Below are positions 7,302 through 9,275 of a DNA stretch of 9,275 bases, piece after piece (position 1 is the first letter of the stretch; every line of letters starts with the position of its first letter). The notes beneath the pieces were generated by a model. The model did no database searches, was not told where the DNA came from, and was given only the letters and a program-made list of their open reading frames with translations. The position numbers were made by a program, and so were the translations under genes. The DNA comes from Deltaproteobacteria bacterium CG_4_8_14_3_um_filter_43_13 (GTDB lineage Bacteria > Desulfobacterota > UBA8473): positions 3,086 through 12,360 of the forward strand of contig PFIF01000310.1 of assembly GCA_002782605.1 (NCBI GenBank), read 5' to 3'.

Positions 7302-8141
7302 CTAGAGACTGATCTCCTTATGCCTGCTGGCATGACAATTTATATTGACAGCCAGAGGCAGACTGGCTATGTGGCAGGGATACATCTCGATATGAACGGC
7401 AAGCGCCGTTGTCCTCCCGCCCAATCCCATAGGACCGATTCCCAAATCATTTATTTTATTTAATATATCCTTCTCGAGTCCTGCCAATTCCGGATCTGCA
7501 TTAGAACTTCCTACATGCCTTAACAATGCCTTCTTAGCCAGTAGGGCGGCATACTCAAATGTTCCGCCGATTCCTACCCCCACAATAATTGGCGGGCATG
7601 GGTTACCCCCCGACTCTTTTACTCTATTCACAACAAAATCTATAATACCTTCAATACCATCCGAGGGTTTAAGCATGGTTACCCTGCTCATGTTTTCACT
7701 TCCACCGCCTTTAGGTGCCACTATTATCTTAAGCTCTTCTCCCTGTACTAAATCAATATGGATAATCGGAGGGGTATTATCACCAGTATTCTTTCTGGTG
7801 AAGGGATGACATATGGATTTTCTGAGATATCCCTCTCCGTAGCCCTGTCTAACACCTTCAGTAACAGCTTCTTTCAAACTTCCCCCTGAAATCTTGACAT
7901 CTTCCCCCAACTCAACGAAAACAACACCAAACCCTGTGTCCTGACATATGGGGACTCTCTCATTTCGGGCGATCTCTGCATTCCTTTGGAGCTGTTCAAG
8001 AATACTAACCCCAAGGGGAGACTCTTCAGCCTCTTTTGCCTCTTGAAAGGCCAGCAACACATCTTCTGGAAGATCGTAGTTTGCTTCCATACAGAGCTCT
8101 TTTACTTTCTCACTGATGTAGCTTGCTTCAATCTCTCTCAT
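7302..8141 (-). CDS. fumA: Class I fumarate hydratase, alpha subunit ([4Fe-4S] catalytic N-terminal domain)
   Basis: A 279-aa protein with the class I fumarase/tartrate dehydratase alpha signature. RVPICQDTGFG (62-72) carries cluster ligand C66; KNTGDNTPP (117-125) and APKGGGSENMS (142-152) follow; NPCPPIIVGVGIGGTFEYAA (180-199) carries C182. The C-terminal YPCHIASLPLAVNINCH (254-270) supplies the third ligand, probably C269 by spacing to the Leishmania enzyme, with C256 nearby as alternative. The oxygen-labile cluster suits an anaerobe. ATG 8141 has GAGG 5 nt upstream and overlaps the stop of a small upstream reading frame (TGA within ATGA). It is the first large gene of the leftward fumA-fumB-sucC-sucD operon. 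The symbol denotes the alpha subunit of the two-subunit enzyme. Confidence 0.95.
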   Translation of the reverse strand: MREIEASYISEKVKELCMEANYDLPEDVLLAFQEAKEAEESPLGVSILEQLQRNAEIARNERVPICQDTGFGVVFVELGEDVKISGGSLKEAVTEGVRQGYGEGYLRKSICHPFTRKNTGDNTPPIIHIDLVQGEELKIIVAPKGGGSENMSRVTMLKPSDGIEGIIDFVVNRVKESGGNPCPPIIVGVGIGGTFEYAALLAKKALLRHVGSSNADPELAGLEKDILNKINDLGIGPMGLGGRTTALAVHIEMYPCHIASLPLAVNINCHASRHKEISL

Positions 8142-8260
8142 TCCTTCCTCATAGCCAGGTTAGTTGCCTCGTCTGCCAGATGCAGACAGAATTCAGAAGT
8201 CATTACGGTCCCATCTGCTTCAAGCAGGTAAGCACCAATCCCTCTGTAGCTCAATTCCAT
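8138..8260 (-). CDS. Possible small protein or leader ORF overlapping the fumarase alpha start
   Basis: Reading from ATG 8260 gives 40 aa, MELSYRGIGAYLLEADGTVM and on to NLAMRKE, with its TGA overlapping the fumarase alpha ATG by four bases, the arrangement of translational coupling. The frame extends to a TTG at 8320, but that start lies in the -35 box of the predicted promoter and so is unlikely. ATG 8260 lacks a Shine-Dalgarno; ATG 8203 (21 aa) has GGGA upstream. A 6-bp hairpin, GTCTGC/GCAGAC (8171-8187), falls inside the frame. I do not recognise the protein. It may be a leader whose translation gates fumarase, a decayed gene end, or chance. Confidence 0.3.
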   Translation of the reverse strand: MELSYRGIGAYLLEADGTVMTSEFCLHLADEATNLAMRKE

Positions 8261-8265
8261 AATAA

Positions 8266-8283
8266 TGAGTGAGTATTCATTCA
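8266..8283. promoter_or_regulatory. Candidate FadR/TetR-type operator upstream of fumarase alpha
   Basis: On the minus strand the site reads TGAATGAATACTCACTCA, a dyad with 7 of 9 symmetric positions. It differs at one position from the Bacillus subtilis-type FadR (TetR family) consensus TGAATGAMTANTCATTCA as I remember it. It lies just downstream of the predicted -10 box, over the expected transcription start, which is the position of a repressor. The regulator gene is not in the window; the assignment is inference. Confidence 0.45.
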
Positions 8284-8286
8284 GAC

Positions 8287-8316
8287 TATTTAGCACAGGA
8301 TTCCTTATATTGTCAA
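8287..8316 (-). promoter_or_regulatory. Sigma70-like promoter for the fum-suc operon
   Basis: On the minus strand a perfect -35 TTGACA (8311-8316) is followed after 18 nt by TAAATA (8287-8292), a weak 3/6 -10; a 17-nt register gives CTAAAT instead. Transcription would start near 8280 and run into the fumarase alpha gene. It is the only good -35 found upstream of this operon. Confidence 0.5.
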
Positions 8317-8353
8317 GCAATTTTGGGCAATCAAAGTATCAAAGTCCATCTTC

Positions 8354-8382
8354 TTGACATTTCCTATATGGGATAATATATT
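8354..8382 (+). promoter_or_regulatory. Sigma70-like promoter for the 182-aa protein gene
   Basis: TTGACA (8354-8359, 6/6) is separated by exactly 17 nt from TATATT (8377-8382, 5/6). It points rightward, back to back with the fum-suc promoter, with 37 nt between the two -35 boxes. The -10 box is the last part of the left target duplication of the element that follows, so transcripts would begin inside that element. Confidence 0.6.
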
Positions 8383-8535
8383 GATGGCTTCGTAAAAAGT
8401 CGAAAAAATCCCTCTCCCTCGATGGGAGAGGGTTGGGGTGAGGGTGCAAAAGGCACTAATTCAACTACTTACATCCCCCTCCCCTTCATCCCCTCCCACA
8501 AGGGGAGGGGAAATGTGACTTTTTACGAGTTCATC
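8383..8535. mobile_element. 153-bp MITE-like element with terminal inverted repeats and 7-bp target duplication
   Basis: The left end GATGGCTTCGTAAAAAGTC (8383-8401) and right end GACTTTTTACGAGTTCATC (8517-8535) are inverted repeats, 16 of 19 matching. ATATATT flanks both sides exactly (8376-8382 and 8536-8542), a target-site duplication. Inside are two GC-rich hairpins, CCCTCTCCC/GGGAGAGGG (8410-8432) and CCCCTCCC/GGGAGGGG (8490-8510), with a GGGTTGGGGTGAGGGTG tract between. There is no coding capacity, so mobilisation would need a transposase in trans. Similar TCGTAAAAAGTC ends are, from memory, dispersed in genomes of anaerobic deltaproteobacteria-like lineages. Confidence 0.8.
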
Positions 8536-8578
8536 ATATATTGGGTTAAAGACAAAATTATTTATTGGGGTAAAACAG

Positions 8579-9127
8579 ATGGCAGAAATAAAGAGCACGT
8601 TAGAACTTGTCATGGAAAGGGCCAAAAAGATAGAAGTGTCACCGGAAGAAAAAGAACAGATGAAAAGAGGAGAATGCGCATCAAAGGCTAAAGGGATATT
8701 AAACCGCTACCTTAACGGAGATTTAAATATTAAAGACTTGATAAAAGAATTGGCTAGTTATGACGAAAATGCAAGGGATACAATAGTTGGGACACTATTG
8801 TTCGAATTAGTCAATTCTATAGGAATATCCATTGACAATAAAAGGTCGTTCGAGGCGATAGATACTCTAAAACAGAATAAGGTTAAACCTACACTGGATA
8901 GGATCAATAAACTCTGCAAGGATTTTAATGAGGAGAAAGGAAGTCGTTATAAAAAGGCAGAAAAAGAAATAAGAAAAAGGCTTGACGGAATGGGTATATC
9001 AGGGACTGCGGTTCAGCCTGTAGTGGATTATGATGAAAGATGGTATGATGTCCTTGCCAGCCTTTCTTCAGAATACAAAGCCAGGTTAGTTAAGCTCAAA
9101 GGTAAGCTGTTAGATTTAGTGCTTTGA
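8579..9127 (+). CDS. Conserved-looking protein of unknown function (182 aa)
   Basis: I do not recognise a functional family. The start MAEIKSTLELVMERAKKIEV and the C-terminal segment GMGISGTAVQPVVD (137-150) recall an uncharacterised family of anaerobic deltaproteobacteria-type genomes, but this is memory, not a search. The protein is predicted almost entirely helical, rich in Lys and Glu, with a likely coiled-coil or helical-bundle middle (90-135). It has no signal peptide, no membrane segment, and no cysteine pairs or nucleotide-binding motif. ATG 8579 has GGGG 8 nt upstream. Its promoter lies 197 bp upstream with the MITE-like element in the 5' untranslated region; before that insertion the leader would have been about 30 nt. 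It is divergent from the fum-suc operon and monocistronic as far as visible. Confidence 0.85.
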   Translation: MAEIKSTLELVMERAKKIEVSPEEKEQMKRGECASKAKGILNRYLNGDLNIKDLIKELASYDENARDTIVGTLLFELVNSIGISIDNKRSFEAIDTLKQNKVKPTLDRINKLCKDFNEEKGSRYKKAEKEIRKRLDGMGISGTAVQPVVDYDERWYDVLASLSSEYKARLVKLKGKLLDLVL

Positions 9128-9155
9128 CTCATAAATAACTTTACCAAAAATGTCT

Positions 9156-9265
9156 CCCCTCCCTTGGTGGGAGGGGATTAAGGAGAGGGGGCAACATAGC
9201 GATTCTTCACCCCCACCCTGCCCCTCCCCCATCAAGGGGGAGGGAATATTTATAGTAATTCATAG
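9156..9265. repeat. GC-rich double-hairpin repeat, family B, fuller copy
   Basis: Hairpin one is CCCCTCCC-TTGGT-GGGAGGGG (9156-9176). Hairpin two is CCCTCCCCC-ATCAA-GGGGGAGGG (9222-9244). GGAGAGGGGG and CACCCCCACCCTG tracts lie between them, and an AT-rich end (9242-9265) matches the copy at 7233-7256, inverted, at 23 of 24 positions. It begins 28 bp after the stop of the 182-aa gene, so its first hairpin could slow or end transcription, though no T-run follows. The left end is too diverged to define. Confidence 0.7.
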
Positions 9266-9275
9266 TAAAGGTATT

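Noticed and set aside
8138..8320. TTG-started 60-aa version of the small frame upstream of fumarase alpha
   Set aside because: The TTG precedes and overlaps a perfect TTGACA -35 box, so this start would not be on the transcript from that promoter.
8405..8525. G-rich and C-rich hairpin tracts as a CRISPR array or G-quadruplex locus
   Set aside because: There is no regular repeat-spacer periodicity, and simple self-complementary hairpins within inverted terminal repeats explain the pattern better.
8422..8691. 89-aa plus-strand open frame starting in the MITE-like element
   Set aside because: It reads through GC-rich hairpins and out of frame into the 182-aa gene; the sequence is low complexity.

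Overview
The window joins a defence/accessory module (left, + strand) to a core-metabolism operon (middle and right, - strand), with repeat-rich spacers and one unrecognised gene at the right end. The coding sequence is mid-GC. The oxygen-sensitive two-subunit class I fumarase and the small GC-rich inverted-repeat elements suggest an anaerobic Gram-negative-type bacterium, for example a Desulfobacterota- or Nitrospirota-like lineage. This is inference from gene types; nothing here fixes the taxon.

Left block, 1-4142 (+): a Fic-domain AMPylase gene whose last ~50 codons are in the -1 frame after an A7 run, then hsdR (type I restriction motor/nuclease subunit), then a short YgjP/DUF45-type zinc metallopeptidase overlapping the hsdR stop by ATGA. 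hsdM and hsdS are not in the window and probably lie to the left. The block ends 142 bp before the 3' end of a leftward tRNA-Glu(CTC) gene, a plausible boundary of an acquired island.

Middle block, 4284-8320 (-): leftward transcription runs fumarase alpha, fumarase beta, sucC, sucD, then tRNA-Glu. Together the enzymes convert succinyl-CoA to succinate with NTP synthesis (or the reverse) and interconvert fumarate and malate. Succinate dehydrogenase/fumarate reductase must be encoded elsewhere. A sigma70-like promoter with an 18-bp FadR/TetR-like dyad over the expected transcription start sits upstream of fumarase alpha. A 24-bp perfect palindrome and a solo copy of a GC-rich repeat lie between the fumarase genes. 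Between sucD and the tRNA is a strong Shine-Dalgarno with the first codons of a four-helix-bundle (23S rRNA intervening-sequence-type) gene that then breaks off.

Right block, 8354-9275 (+): a divergent sigma70-like promoter, a 153-bp MITE-like element with 19-bp terminal inverted repeats and a 7-bp target duplication landing on the promoter's -10 box, a 182-aa protein of unknown function, and a second copy of the GC-rich double-hairpin repeat. No CRISPR array, transposase or integrase gene was seen.
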